Positions 1 through 8,695 of a stretch of DNA of 64,000 nt are shown here, one piece after another. Source of the DNA: Blastocatellia bacterium (GTDB lineage Bacteria > Acidobacteriota > Blastocatellia > RBC074). Location: the NCBI GenBank assembly GCA_016789725.1, contig JAEUQN010000001.1, positions 142,588 through 206,587 of the forward strand, read 5' to 3'. The notes beneath the pieces are model-generated. The model was not told the DNA's origin and searched no databases. It saw nothing but the letters and a program-made list of their open reading frames with translations. Numbering within the stretch: the stretch's first letter is position 1; the number at the start of each line of letters is the position of its first letter. The position numbers and the translations under genes were made by a program.

Positions 1-2555
1 TCGTACTGCCCGCTCCACTCGACGTAATATCCGGTCGGCAGCTTGATCTGTGCGGCGACGGCGCGTTTGGCTTCGTCAATAAATGATCCCGTGTCGCGCC
101 CGCGCACATTGAGCAGCACGAGGCCGCGCAGCAAACTGTTCTCGCTCGAAATCATCGTCGGGCCATTGACTACACGAATGTCCGCGACCTGACCCAATGG
201 AACCTGCGTTCCATTCATCCCGGCGACAAGTACCTTGCTGATTGCTTCGGGCGTGTCGCGCAGTTCGCGCATATAACGCACGCGCACCGGAAAGCGTTGA
301 CGGCCTTCAATCGTCGTCGTCAGGTTGTTGCCGCCGATGGCCGTCTCGATCACGTCCTGCAAATCCTGTTTATTGATGCCGTAGCGCGCGATCTCCTGCG
401 GGCGCGGGACGATTTCGAGATACGGCACGCCGCCAAGTTGTTCGGGATAGACATCCGCCGCGCCGCGAATATTCAGCACGACTGCCGCGACTTCTTTCGA
501 TTTTTGTTCGAGCGTCTTGAGGTCAGAGCCGAAGACTTTGATTCCGACCTGTGTGCGAATGCCGGTCGAAAGCATGTCAATGCGATTGATGATTGGCTGC
601 GTCCAGATGTTCGTCACGCCGGGCATCTGCAAGGCCGCGTCCATTTCGTTGATGAGCATGTCTTTGGTCAGCCCCGGTCGCCATTGGCTTTCCGGTTTCA
701 GGTTGATGATCGTCTCCGTCATATTCACGGGCGCAGGGTCGGTCGAGGTTTCCGCGCGTCCGAGCTTGCCGACCACTGATTCAACTTCGGGGAAACGGCG
801 AATCACCTCGTCTTCCATCCGCAGCAGCTCTTTAGCGCGCGTGATCGAGATTGAGGCGTCCGTCACCGGCATATACATCAGTGTCCCTTCATTGAGCGGC
901 GGCATAAATTCAGAGCCGATGCCGGTGGCGAGATAGAGCGAACCGCCGAAGAGCGCGAGCGCGAGGCCGATGGTGATGATGCGATGGCGCAGCGCGAAGG
1001 CCAGCACAGGCCGATAAATGCCGAGTAGGAAGCGCATCAGATAGTTATCGTCTTCGTCGTGAATCTTCCCGCGGATCAGCAATGTGCAAAGCGCAGGCGT
1101 CAGCGTAATCGCCAGCAGTGTCGCGCCGACCAGTGCGAAAGTTTTCGTGAACGCGAGCGGGTGAAACAGCTTTCCTTCCTGCCCGGTGAGCGAGAAGACC
1201 GGCACGAAGGCCAGAATGATAATTGCCATCGAGAAGAAGATCGGTCGCCCGACCAGCCGTGCCGACTCGATCACCACGTCCTTGATCTTCCGCTCGTAAT
1301 CGGGCGTCTTGCCGGCATAACGCATCGCATTTTCAGTCACGACGATGCCCGCGTCTACCAGCACGCCGATGGCAATGGCGATGCCGCCCAGACTCATAAT
1401 GTTCGAGCTAATCCCGGCGTATTTCATAAACAGGAACGAAATCAGGATGGCGAGCGGCAATGGAATTGTTACGATCAGAATCGAGCGGAAGTGCCAGAGA
1501 AAAAGGATGTGCGCGAGCGTGACCAGGATGATCTCCTCAATCAGCGAATCTTTGAGCGTATTCACGGCGCGCTGAATCAAGTCGGTGCGGTCGTAGAACG
1601 GCACGATCTTGACGCCTTCGGGCAGCCCTTTTTGCAAGTCGGTAATCTTCGCCTTGACGCGGGCGATCACCTCTTGCGTGTTCTCGCCGTAGCGGATGAT
1701 GACCACGCCGCCGACTGCTGCAATGCCCATCTTGTCGAGCGCGCCGCGCCGGAAGTCGGGGCCGGTCGTGACCGAAGCGACTTGCCGCAGATAAACAGGC
1801 GTGCCGTTGCGTTCGGTGAGCACAATCTTTTCCAGGTCGGCCATGCTCTGAATCAGGCCGAGGCCGCGAATCACAAAGTCTTTGCCGCCGCCTTCGATCA
1901 ACTTGCCGCCAACGTTGTTGTTGCTGCGCTCAATCGCCATCTTCACATCAGCGAGCGTCACGTTGTAAGCGCGCAATTTGTTCGGATCAATGTCCACCTG
2001 ATACTGCCGCACGTAGCCGCCGACCGAAGCGACTTCCGCGACACCCGGAACAGAATTGAGTTGATAGCGAATGAACCAATCCTGCAACGAACGCAGTGTT
2101 CCCATATCCTGCCCTTTGCCTTCGACTGTGTACCAATAGACTTGTCCGACGCCCGTCGCATCCGGGCCAAGCGTCGGCACGACACCCGCTGGCATTTGGC
2201 TCATCGCCAGATTCAGCTTTTCCAGCACGCGCGTCCGCGCGAAGTAGAGATTGGTGTCGTCGTTGAAGATGATGTTGATCATTGAGAAGCCGAAGGCCGA
2301 TGACGAGCGGATCACGCGCACCCCGGCCAGCCCCTGCAAGTTGACGGTCAGCGGATACGTGACCTGATCTTCGACTTCCTGCGGCGAACGCCCCGACCAG
2401 TCGGTGAAAACGATCACCTGGTTTTCCGAAAGGTCGGGGATCGCATCAATCGGCGTGCGCAGCAGCGCCCAGTAGCCCCAGCCCGCGATGGCGATATACG
2501 CCAGCAAAACCAGGAACCGATTGCGAACGGAGAATTCGATGATCTGGCCAATCAT
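1..2555 (-). CDS. cusA: CusA/CzcA-type heavy-metal RND efflux pump, C-terminus cut by window edge
   Basis: Inner-membrane proton-driven RND transporter that should export a metal cation through the adaptor and TolC protein encoded just upstream. The reading frame runs open from the ATG at 2555 to the window start, about 851 codons of an expected ~1040. It opens [18 protein letters not shown], the first transmembrane helix of heavy-metal RND pumps, and contains the TM4 motif [13 protein letters not shown] with the conserved Asp and Glu of the proton relay. TM4 resembles CusA more than CzcA, so a monovalent metal (Cu/Ag) is likely, but this is inference. The start overlaps the stop of the adaptor gene (ATGA), so the two are translationally coupled. 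Confidence 0.93.
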   Translation of the reverse strand, partial: MIGQIIEFSVRNRFLVLLAYIAIAGWGYWALLRTPIDAIPDLSENQVIVFTDWSGRSPQEVEDQVTYPLTVNLQGLAGVRVIRSSSAFGFSMINIIFNDDTNLYFARTRVLEKLNLAMSQMPAGVVPTLGPDATGVGQVYWYTVEGKGQDMGTLRSLQDWFIRYQLNSVPGVAEVASVGGYVRQYQVDIDPNKLRAYNVTLADVKMAIERSNNNVGGKLIEGGGKDFVIRGLGLIQSMADLEKIVLTERNGTPVYLRQVASVTTGPDFRRGALDKMGIAAVGGVVIIRYGENTQEVIARVKAKITDLQKGLPEGVKIVPFYDRTDLIQRAVNTLKDSLIEEIILVTLAHILFLWHFRSILIVTIPLPLAILISFLFMKYAGISSNIMSLGGIAIAIGVLVDAGIVVTENAMRYAGKTPDYERKIKDVVIESARLVGRPIFFSMAIIILAFVPVFSLTGQEGKLFHPLAFTKTFALVGATLLAITLTPALCTLLIRGKIHDEDDNYLMRFLLGIYRPVLAFALRHRIITIGLALALFGGSLYLATGIGSEFMPPLNEGTLMYMPVTDASISITRAKELLRMEDEVIRRFPEVESVVGKLGRAETSTDPAPVNMTETIINLKPESQWRPGLTKDMLINEMDAALQMPGVTNIWTQPIINRIDMLSTGIRTQVGIKVFGSDLKTLEQKSKEVAAVVLNIRGAADVYPEQLGGVPYLEIVPRPQEIARYGINKQDLQDVIETAIGGNNLTTTIEGRQRFPVRVRYMRELRDTPEAISKVLVAGMNGTQVPLGQVADIRVVNGPTMISSENSLLRGLVLLNVRGRDTGSFIDEAKRAVAAQIKLPTGYYVEWSGQY

Positions 2556-3805
2556 TGCTGCTCCTTCTTTCCCATCGCGGATTTCAAATTATCGATTTGA
2601 GATTTCAACTGCGTCTCCGAATCAATCAGGTACTGAATATTGCGCGCCACCTTCTCGTCCGCGCGCAGCCCGGAGCGCACGGTGTAAACCTCTTGCCCCT
2701 GCGTGCCGACTTTGATTTCGCGCAAAGAGAATTTGCTGTTGCCGTCGTCTACCAGCACGAGTTGGCGCGCGCCCGTATCAATCACGGCATCGCGCGGCAC
2801 GACCAGTTGCGGCGGCGGCTGCACCGCGAGACTCACGTTGACGAACATGCCCGGCTTGAGGCGCAGGTTCGGATTGCTGAATTCGAGCCGCACCTTCGCC
2901 GTGCGTGTCGTCGGCTCAATCAGTGGATTGATGAACGCCACCCGTCCCGTCTGTGTGCTGCCATCGGGCAGCGTTACTTCACCCCGCATTCCGACGCGCA
3001 CGTTCATCAGGTCACTTTCGTACACGTCGGCTTCCACCCAGATCGTCGAGAGGTCGGCGAGCGTGTAAAGTTCGACGTCCGGCATCACGCGCGTGCCAGG
3101 GAAGGCTTTGCGCGCGATGATGACGCCTGACGCCGGCGCGTAGACGGTGATGGCCTTTTGCACTTGGCCTGTCTGCTCAAGCGCAGCGATCTGCTGTGGC
3201 GTCACATCCCACAACTGCAAGCGGCGGCGCGTGGCTTCCACGAGCGAGCCGCCCGAATTGCGCACGACTTCAAATTCGCTTTTGCCGAAGTCCTGCCGTG
3301 CCTTCAATGCGATCAGATACTCCTGCTGCGTGGCGACGAGTTCCGGGCTGTAGAGGGTGAAGAGCGGCTGCCCCTTCTGAATTTGCTGCCCCTCGAAGTT
3401 GCCCATTGTCTCCTCAATCCAGCCTTCGACTTTCGCCTGCACATGCGTGATGCGCCGCTCGTCGGGCATCACCCGCCCCGTGGTGCTGACTGGTTGATTG
3501 AATGAGCGCCACTCGACCGTCGCCGTTTGCAAACCGAGGAACTGCGCGGTATTGGCATCAATCGTGATGGCATTGGTTTGATTCGCGGCTTCCGCTTGCT
3601 CCATCTCAACGGCGAGTTGTCCGGCAGGAACCGCAGGCGCGGGCGGCGGCGCTTTCTCCCAGAAGCGCAGCTTGCGCGCCATCGTTGTCGCACGCAGGGC
3701 GGGCGCAAAGGCGAAGGCCGCCAGCGTCCCGAACGTCGCCAGCAAGATCGTGAGCGCCAGCAGCAAGCGCCAGCGCCGTTTGAGAAATGCAGTCACTCGT
3801 TTCAT
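2552..3805 (-). CDS. cusB: CusB-like periplasmic adaptor of a metal RND efflux pump
   Basis: Membrane-fusion protein of 417 aa bridging the RND pump and the TolC channel. An N-terminal membrane anchor lies at about residues 13-35. The barrel-sandwich region carries the family signature [13 protein letters not shown] at about 152-164, typical of CusB/CzcB proteins, followed by helical hairpin and beta-barrel segments. It lacks the separate CxxC-type heavy-metal-binding insertion seen in the second CusB at 14242-15840. It is second of three pump genes: TolC-like protein 3 bp upstream, pump overlapping by 4 bp downstream. Confidence 0.92.
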   Translation of the reverse strand: MKRVTAFLKRRWRLLLALTILLATFGTLAAFAFAPALRATTMARKLRFWEKAPPPAPAVPAGQLAVEMEQAEAANQTNAITIDANTAQFLGLQTATVEWRSFNQPVSTTGRVMPDERRITHVQAKVEGWIEETMGNFEGQQIQKGQPLFTLYSPELVATQQEYLIALKARQDFGKSEFEVVRNSGGSLVEATRRRLQLWDVTPQQIAALEQTGQVQKAITVYAPASGVIIARKAFPGTRVMPDVELYTLADLSTIWVEADVYESDLMNVRVGMRGEVTLPDGSTQTGRVAFINPLIEPTTRTAKVRLEFSNPNLRLKPGMFVNVSLAVQPPPQLVVPRDAVIDTGARQLVLVDDGNSKFSLREIKVGTQGQEVYTVRSGLRADEKVARNIQYLIDSETQLKSQIDNLKSAMGKKEQQ

Positions 3806-3808
3806 CGT

Positions 3809-5116
3809 TTACCTCGTCAATTCGACGCCCGTGAATCGTTCCAGCTCGGCGAGCGCCTTCTGGTAATCACTCAGCAGTTCGTAATAGCGCGTTTCGTAAT
3901 CCAGCGCGCGCTTCAGGGTCGTCAGCAGCGTCAGCATCTCCACCTGCCCGACCTGATACGCCGAGAGTGCGCTTTCGAGCGCCAGCGTCGCCTGCGGAAT
4001 CAATCCCTGCTCGTGCAATTTGATGAGCCGCGCCGCTGTGGTTGCGCGCACGCGCGCCTCACGCAGTTTGTAGCGAATCAGCGAAAGGTTTGTGTTGAGG
4101 CGCGCCTGTGTCGCGGCCAGATTCGCGGCCTGCTCCTTGATCGCGTACCGCTGTTTGGTCGCGGCATAGAGCGGCAGCCGCAGCGTCACGCCGTAGGTGT
4201 AGTAATCCGCAAACAAAGGCCGGTTGTGATAGGTGAAGTTGACGCCGACTTCCGGGTATTTCGCTTCGCGCTCGGCCAGCCGAAGCGATTTGTTGTTGCC
4301 GTCAATTTGATGCCGCAGTTGTTTGAGATCGGGCGCATTCTCTTCGGCCCACTGCGCCAGTTCTTCCAGCGGCGGAGGCGCAGGACTCATCTGCACGGAG
4401 GCGAGTTTCTCAATCGGCGTTTCAGGATCGCGGTAGAGTAATTGATTCAACTGTGCGGCGGTGATCGCACGTTTCGCTTCGAGCGTGCCTTGTTTGTCGA
4501 GCAACTCCGTAATCTCGACGCGCGCATTAATGACATCCACTTGTTGTGCTTTGCCCACGCTGTAGCGCGCTTCTGCCACCTGCGCAATCTTGTCGAGAAT
4601 CTCCTTGTCGCGCGCCAGCACCCTCAGCGCGCGGTCGGTGTAGTAGAGATCGTAGTACGCGGCCTTCACCTCGCTCGTCAGCCGCAATACTGTCGCCGCA
4701 TAGACTTGAAATTTCGCTTCGGCTTCTGCACTTGCCACTTGCCCACGCAGCCGCCGCACGCCGAACCACGGGAAGTCCTGACTGAAACCGAGCGCGATTT
4801 CGCTGAAGTCGTTTCTCAACCCAGCCAATGGAAGCGGATTCGTCACGGTGTTATTGCTGAAGGAAACCATCGGGTCGGGGAGCGCTTTGGCTTGCGGGAT
4901 GCGCGCGCGCGCCGCATCGAATTCGCGTTTCATCGCCGTAATTTCAGGATTCGCCACCAGCGCCGCTTCAATCAGACTGGTCAGGCTGACACCGCCTGCT
5001 TGTGCGTGCTGGGTTTGACTGTGCGGCTGCGCGAAGATTTGCGCCACCGACACAGGAAGAAGAATGGTGAGCAACACGGCAGCCAAAAATCGCCGTGCAG
5101 AGCGTATGACCTTCAT
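3809..5116 (-). CDS. cusC: TolC-family outer-membrane channel (CusC/CzcC-like)
   Basis: Outer-membrane efflux protein giving the exit duct for the adjacent RND pump. The open frame extends upstream to 5233, but I chose the ATG at 5116 because it starts a clear signal peptide (MKVIRSARRFLAAVLLTILL ending near AQIFAQ). The mature protein has the two-fold helical repeat of OEP domains, with the typical SLIEAALVANPEITAMKREF opening helix. About 435 aa, normal for the family. It lies 3 bp from cusB and 129 bp downstream of a Cys-rich secreted protein, the same order as in the second pump operon. Confidence 0.9.
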   Translation of the reverse strand: MKVIRSARRFLAAVLLTILLPVSVAQIFAQPHSQTQHAQAGGVSLTSLIEAALVANPEITAMKREFDAARARIPQAKALPDPMVSFSNNTVTNPLPLAGLRNDFSEIALGFSQDFPWFGVRRLRGQVASAEAEAKFQVYAATVLRLTSEVKAAYYDLYYTDRALRVLARDKEILDKIAQVAEARYSVGKAQQVDVINARVEITELLDKQGTLEAKRAITAAQLNQLLYRDPETPIEKLASVQMSPAPPPLEELAQWAEENAPDLKQLRHQIDGNNKSLRLAEREAKYPEVGVNFTYHNRPLFADYYTYGVTLRLPLYAATKQRYAIKEQAANLAATQARLNTNLSLIRYKLREARVRATTAARLIKLHEQGLIPQATLALESALSAYQVGQVEMLTLLTTLKRALDYETRYYELLSDYQKALAELERFTGVELTR

Positions 5117-5245
5117 TGTTTTTCTGATCTCGCGGCACAGCGCCGCAGTGATTTCTGGTTTCCTGCCAGACGAAGGAACGTTTTCGCACCGCAAGCAGCC
5201 CTTCAGCCGCGTTCCGGTACGTCCACCAGACACACTACGGGTGTG

Positions 5246-5686
5246 TTAAATCAGAAAAGCCGATTGGGAGAGGAAGAGATCAGGCGGATGATGATGCAGC
5301 AGATGACGCTCTGCCGATTGGATTGGAATGGAGGTCTTGGAGGTTGCAGTTTCGCGCGAAGGAACGAGTGAAACGACGCGAATCGTAACAATCGGAGGTG
5401 CAAGCGTGAGTGTCTGGGGCGTGAAATCGAACTGCGCGCCGCCTGTGGACTCGCCACATTTGACTTCGCAGCAGATCATCGCGGCCATTGACCCGGTTGG
5501 CGATTGCCCCAGCGCGCAGCAGGCCATTTCAGCCATTCCCTCGCAATCGCCCTGACTTTGCATCGTGCAAACTGTTGGTTCGCTGAGACTGCTGCTGATC
5601 GCCTCGACCCCGCAGGCAATTCCGCCTGCCATCGCCTGACCAGCGATAACGAGTAAGAGTAGCAATGCAGCAATTCGCCTCAACAT
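5246..5686 (-). CDS. Small Cys-rich secreted protein leading the first cus operon
   Basis: About 146 aa. The ATG at 5686 gives a clean signal peptide (MLRRIAALLLLLVIAGQAMA); an ATG at 5713 in frame lies inside the predicted promoter. The mature part has clustered cysteines including ACC, MICCE and C..C pairs between about residues 25 and 75, a Ser/Thr-rich linker, then a His/Pro patch (HHHPP) and the hydrophobic end LFLSQSAFLI. The ICCE and C-terminal patterns recur in the protein at 17838-18329, which also leads a TolC-CusBA operon. No named family recognised. A periplasmic metal-binding or signalling role (CzcI-like position) is inference. Confidence 0.7.
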   Translation of the reverse strand: MLRRIAALLLLLVIAGQAMAGGIACGVEAISSSLSEPTVCTMQSQGDCEGMAEMACCALGQSPTGSMAAMICCEVKCGESTGGAQFDFTPQTLTLAPPIVTIRVVSLVPSRETATSKTSIPIQSAERHLLHHHPPDLFLSQSAFLI

Positions 5687-5696
5687 AACTTGCTTA

Positions 5697-5726
5697 GAAA
5701 TACACGAGCGCAACCTGCGCTGTCAA
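5697..5726 (-). promoter_or_regulatory. Candidate sigma70 promoter of the first cus operon with a dyad in its spacer
   Basis: Minus-strand TTGACA (5721-5726), an 18-bp spacer and TATTTC (5697-5702). The ATG at 5686 follows the -10 by 10 bp, so the transcript would be nearly leaderless. The spacer holds a perfect 6-3-6 inverted repeat, AGCGCA-ACC-TGCGCT (5707-5721), a plausible operator for an unidentified regulator. Assignment rests on consensus match only. Confidence 0.45.
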
Positions 5727-5924
5727 TCGTTTAATCTCTGGAAGCGCCTTATTTATTCCCCGTCCCTACTCGAAACGTTCCAGTCACCTTCCAGGAGCGG
5801 GACAGCGCAGGAGAAGTTCACGTATTATTGCGACACCGCAAGAAAATCACGTTGGCGGAGCATTTGTCTCATTGCTTTCATCACTTGATCATTTGCCTGA
5901 AGTGCAGTGATTCAGCGGCGAAAC

Positions 5925-6872
5925 CTACTTATGCTCGCGCTTTTTGATCTCTTCAAAGGCTTCCGCCACTTTAGCCCGCTGGCGGTCTTTCAGTTCCGGG
6001 TAACGCTGTAACCATTGATTGAGTGCCTCTTCCGAACTGAAGAGGTTGATGACTCCTCAGCCACCGCCCATAAACAGCATCGCTGATTTCGGCTCCACCT
6101 TGCGCAGCTTGCCTTTGTCGAATTCCACCCGAATGCGCGTGGTGCTTTCGGGTGATGAGTCTTCGAGGATGACTTTTTCTTTCGCATATTTGTTGCTGAC
6201 CAGCAACAGACCGTCTACCGCTCAGTTGACACTCGTGTTACGACCTGACGAAACCGTCATCCGGTGAAAGACAAAGTCCAAGCGCGGCTGCCAGTTCACA
6301 TAACGCGCCGCCGCCAACGAATAGCCTGCGCCTCCGGCGTCGGCATCCCGCCTCAGAATCTGATACCGTTCGAGCATCGCCAGACCGCGTTTCGCATCGC
6401 TCTGTGAAAGGTCAACGGCTTTAGCGATTTCCGCAAGCGTCGGCACTGGCTTCTGTTCGCGCACGGCGTTGCTGATAACGCGGGCAATCAGCTTTTCATT
6501 CGGCGTCAGGACAAGTGTTTCCCAGCCCCAGCGCCTGATGATGAGGTGCAGTTCGGGATGCTGTTTGATGTGCTGACCGATGCGAAAGCGCGTTTCATCT
6601 GACGCGCGCAAGCCTACCATTGCCATCGCCTGATCTACGGTTGCGACGCTGTGGTCTTTGCCCCAAACGCCTTGCAGGTATTCGATCACTTTCTTTTCCG
6701 GCGGACTCAATTCAATGTCGCTTGCAGTGGCTTGGGTTGATTGCCCCTCAGTCTGAGCTTTGGCAACCGGGAGCGTTGTGGTCAGCACAACCGCGCAACA
6801 TATCGCCAGCATCCAGCGCCGGGCGATTACGACTGCGCGGCGGTTGCCGATGTAAAAAGCAGAGTCAATCAT
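5925..6872 (-). CDS. merB: MerB-like organomercurial lyase, predicted selenoprotein with two selenocysteines, exported
   Basis: Read through two in-frame TGA codons (6222-6224 and 6057-6059) this is one 315-aa protein ending in TAG at 5925. Residues 1-40 form a signal peptide (RR n-region, hydrophobic MLAICCAVVLTTTL, cleavage near AKAQ); helical/winged-helix sequence follows. The C-terminal third matches MerB: U217-AVD220 aligns with Cys96-ALD99, and U272-GVINLFSS aligns with Cys159-CHVHFFAS, followed by a MerB-like helix. All three catalytic positions (Cys96, Asp99, Cys159) become Sec, Asp, Sec. Each TGA is followed by a SECIS-like hairpin. Sequence between and after the TGAs keeps normal coding character. 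RBS AAAGGA sits 8 nt before the ATG. MerB cleaves C-Hg bonds; known MerB is cytoplasmic and uses Cys. Alternative: a pseudogene with two nonsense mutations, which their exact placement makes unlikely. Confidence 0.85.
6026..6045 (-). promoter_or_regulatory. Putative bacterial SECIS hairpin for the second TGA of the MerB-like gene
   Basis: Twelve nt after the TGA at 6057-6059 the message reads CCTCTTC-AGTTCG-GAAGAGG, a perfect 7-bp stem with a 6-nt loop whose second base is G. The loop starts 19 nt after the TGA, inside the 16-37 nt range reported for bacterial SECIS elements. SelB would bind this loop to direct Sec insertion. Confidence 0.7.
6191..6208 (-). promoter_or_regulatory. Putative bacterial SECIS hairpin for the first TGA of the MerB-like gene
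   Basis: Fourteen nt after the TGA at 6222-6224 the message forms TGTTGCT-GGTC-AGCAACA, a perfect 7-bp stem with a GGUC tetraloop starting at +21. The same GGUC loop occurs in the hairpin of the neighbouring MerP-TlpA gene, and GGUC also resembles the apical loop of the E. coli fdhF SECIS. Confidence 0.75.
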
Positions 6873-6904
6873 TGCAGTGTTCCTTTCTGTTCGTGTAGCT
6901 CGCT

Positions 6905-7621
6905 TCAGTGAGCAGCGAGCAGGGATTCAATCTCGCGTTCCAGTTCTTTTTGGTCAGGCAGCTTGCCAGTGAATTTTCTGTGAACTTTGAAATCTTTGTC
7001 GAGGATGTAAGTTGTGGGGAATCCGATCACGTCGTACTTCTCGACAACTTCATCATCGCCGATAAGGGTTGAGTATGTGACTTTGTGTTTGTCACGATAA
7101 GGTTTGATGTCCTCAGCCCAGCCCGATTGCACGGCAATCCCAATCACCTTGACCCCACGACTGGCGTACTTCGCGTGCAGGCTGTTGAAGGTCGGAATCT
7201 CCGCCAGACAAGGGCCGCACCACGTCGCCCAGAAATCCAGCACGACGACACGGCCTTTCAAATCCGCCAAGCTTATCTGTTGCCCGTCAAGGCCAGGCAG
7301 CTTGAACTCAGCCGCTGGCTGAGCGGCTTCTTTCACTTTTCCGGCCTTGAAGCCAGTGCTGTTAATAACATCACGCAGCTTGGTGACGGTAGCTTTTTTG
7401 TCATCGTATTTAATCCAAGCCTCAGCCTTCGGATAACTCACCTTCGCATCTATGACGCCATCGGTTTCTTTCAAAGCCTGCTCGACCGAGCGGGCGCAAC
7501 CGTCTCACGTCATCCCCTCAACGCTGAAAGTGATGGTTTTCTCTTCGGCTCGCGCCTTGATTGCGCCAAACGCCAAAAGCGGCGTAGCCAGTAAGAGGCT
7601 CGCGAAATCCCTTCTACGCAT
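6905..7621 (-). CDS. Exported MerP(HMA)-TlpA fusion, predicted selenoprotein (GMT-Sec-DGC)
   Basis: A frame opening with ATG at 7621 (RBS AAGGAG 9 nt upstream) reads through TGA at 7505-7507 and ends at 6905, giving 238 aa. Residues 1-25 are a Tat-like signal (MRRRDFASLLLATPLLAFGA). Residues 30-95 form an HMA/MerP domain whose metal loop reads GMT-U39-DGC, so the first Cys of GMTCxxC is selenocysteine; the following SVEQALKETDGVIDAKVSY is classic HMA. Residues 105-238 are a TlpA/thioredoxin-like domain with the redox motif FWATWCGPC. The gene overlaps the CopZ-like gene by 8 nt and precedes the MerB-like gene by 32 nt. Likely role: periplasmic Hg(II) capture plus thiol/selenol redox upkeep (inference). 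Without recoding only a truncated TlpA-like product would remain. Confidence 0.85.
7476..7495 (-). promoter_or_regulatory. Putative bacterial SECIS hairpin of the MerP-TlpA gene
   Basis: Nine nt after the TGA at 7505-7507 the message reads GCCCGCTC-GGTC-GAGCAGGC: seven base pairs with one C-A mismatch and a GGUC tetraloop starting at +18. Geometry and loop match the first hairpin in the MerB-like gene. Confidence 0.75.
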
Positions 7622-8093
7622 TTTCTATTTCTCCTTTCGCAACCAGTTGTTGCGCGGTTTTATTAACATCGCCCAGACAGCACGCGCCCGCTGGATTGCG
7701 AATCTCACAAGCGCAAATCTTCTCTTTGATAAATCGGCTGATTTGAGCCGGAATCTTTGTCTTTCCGGTCTGCGTCAATTCCTTGCGGATGTCGCCTTCA
7801 GTAAAGCCAAAGCAATAGCAGAGAGGCCGCGCGTCTCCGCTGGTCTTTGGAGTGACAGGCTCACGCACGTCGTTGACGGTGAACACGGCCCCACCCGCGC
7901 CATAGTAAACAACGGTACAGGCCAGAGCAGGACAAAACCGATAATCATCATCACTCACGCGTGCAAGCAGTTCGCTCCTGACATGATGCAGTACCGTTCG
8001 ACGCTCCACGCTGCGCCCCGTTGCGCCGCATTCAGCACAAAGCGCCACGCTTCCGGTTGGTGATGGTTTCGGTGGGCAACAACAGTTACTCAT
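7614..8093 (-). CDS. CopZ-like iron-sulfur metallochaperone of the mer operon
   Basis: 159-aa soluble cytoplasmic protein with eleven or more cysteines in pairs: CCC at 4-6, C19/C22, C54/C59, CYC at 92-94, CAC at 127-129 and CC at 138-139. The spacing of the last pairs resembles the N-terminal Fe-S domain of CopZ-type chaperones and BFD-like [2Fe-2S] proteins; similar genes in mer operons are usually annotated as putative iron-sulfur-binding metallochaperones. It starts 5 bp after merTP and overlaps the start of the MerP-TlpA gene, so it sits inside the operon. Hg(II) handover or redox sensing is inference. Confidence 0.8.
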   Translation of the reverse strand: MSNCCCPPKPSPTGSVALCAECGATGRSVERRTVLHHVRSELLARVSDDDYRFCPALACTVVYYGAGGAVFTVNDVREPVTPKTSGDARPLCYCFGFTEGDIRKELTQTGKTKIPAQISRFIKEKICACEIRNPAGACCLGDVNKTAQQLVAKGEIENA

Positions 8094-8098
8094 GGTTT

Positions 8099-8695
8099 TT
8101 ACCTGGCCTTATATCCGGTTGCGCTAATTGCATTCTTGAGCTTGTCAAGATTTGTTTGCGTTGGGTTGTACTGAATGCGCGCGTTCCCATTTTTGTAACT
8201 CACCTCAGCCGCGCGAACGCCGGGCGTCTGGTCGAGTGCTGCTTTAATCGGTACTTCGCAGCTTTCACATGTCATTCCCTCAACTGCAACCGTCACCGTC
8301 TCAAGCGAGCCTGATTGAGCGGCAGCAACCGGCGCGGATTGTTTCTGACGCACAACCGCCGCCGCGATATAGCCCACGTAATAGGGAGAGAGCGCAAAAG
8401 CTACGACCGCAAACAGCGCCACCCAGAGAGCCGCGTGATTCACTTTGCTGACAGGCACTGTGGCGCACGCCTCGCCGGGCGCACATTGTTCGCAGCGAAA
8501 ATAGACGCGATAAAAGCCAAAGGCTAACGCCAGGCCTGCGACCGTCAGAAGATACGGGCGTAGTGATTCAAAGATGGACGCAGCGCCGAATGCACCTAGC
8601 CCAAAAAGTGCAAATAGCACAGGCCCGAGGCAACAAAGACCCGCGCCGAACGCTGCCGCGATTGCTCCGCCCAGCGCAAACTTTTCTGATCTCAT
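8099..8695 (-). CDS. merTP: MerT-MerP fusion mercuric ion transporter
   Basis: 198-aa fusion. The MerT part (residues 1-115) has three predicted membrane helices, the Cys pair C21-C22 in TM1 and a cytoplasmic Cys cluster at C68, C71 and C77. The C-terminal MerP/HMA part has the standard GMTCESC loop at 141-147. It takes periplasmic Hg(II) into the cytoplasm in characterised systems. The ATG at 8695 overlaps the merR stop (ATGA). It keeps cysteine at the HMA loop, unlike the selenocysteine version two genes downstream. Confidence 0.93.
   Translation of the reverse strand: MRSEKFALGGAIAAAFGAGLCCLGPVLFALFGLGAFGAASIFESLRPYLLTVAGLALAFGFYRVYFRCEQCAPGEACATVPVSKVNHAALWVALFAVVAFALSPYYVGYIAAAVVRQKQSAPVAAAQSGSLETVTVAVEGMTCESCEVPIKAALDQTPGVRAAEVSYKNGNARIQYNPTQTNLDKLKNAISATGYKAR

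Noticed and set aside
1059-2285. Long plus-strand open frame of 408 codons
   Set aside because: It lies wholly inside cusA in antisense, with Arg/His/Asp-rich composition typical of shadows in GC-rich genes. The same applies to 28217-29404, 3527-4441, 20643-22190 and other plus-strand frames.
5990-6187. Separate 65-codon minus-strand frame
   Set aside because: It is an out-of-frame shadow of the MerB-like gene.
6057-6224. The two TGAs as plain nonsense mutations in a decaying merB
   Set aside because: They fall exactly on the two catalytic Cys positions, the reading frame stays intact to the end, each is followed by a SECIS-like hairpin, and a third such TGA occurs in the next gene at another metal-binding Cys.
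5925-7621. Genome-wide reassignment of TGA to an amino acid
   Set aside because: TGA is a normal stop for many genes here, including the ATGA overlaps at 2552, 8692 and 35925.
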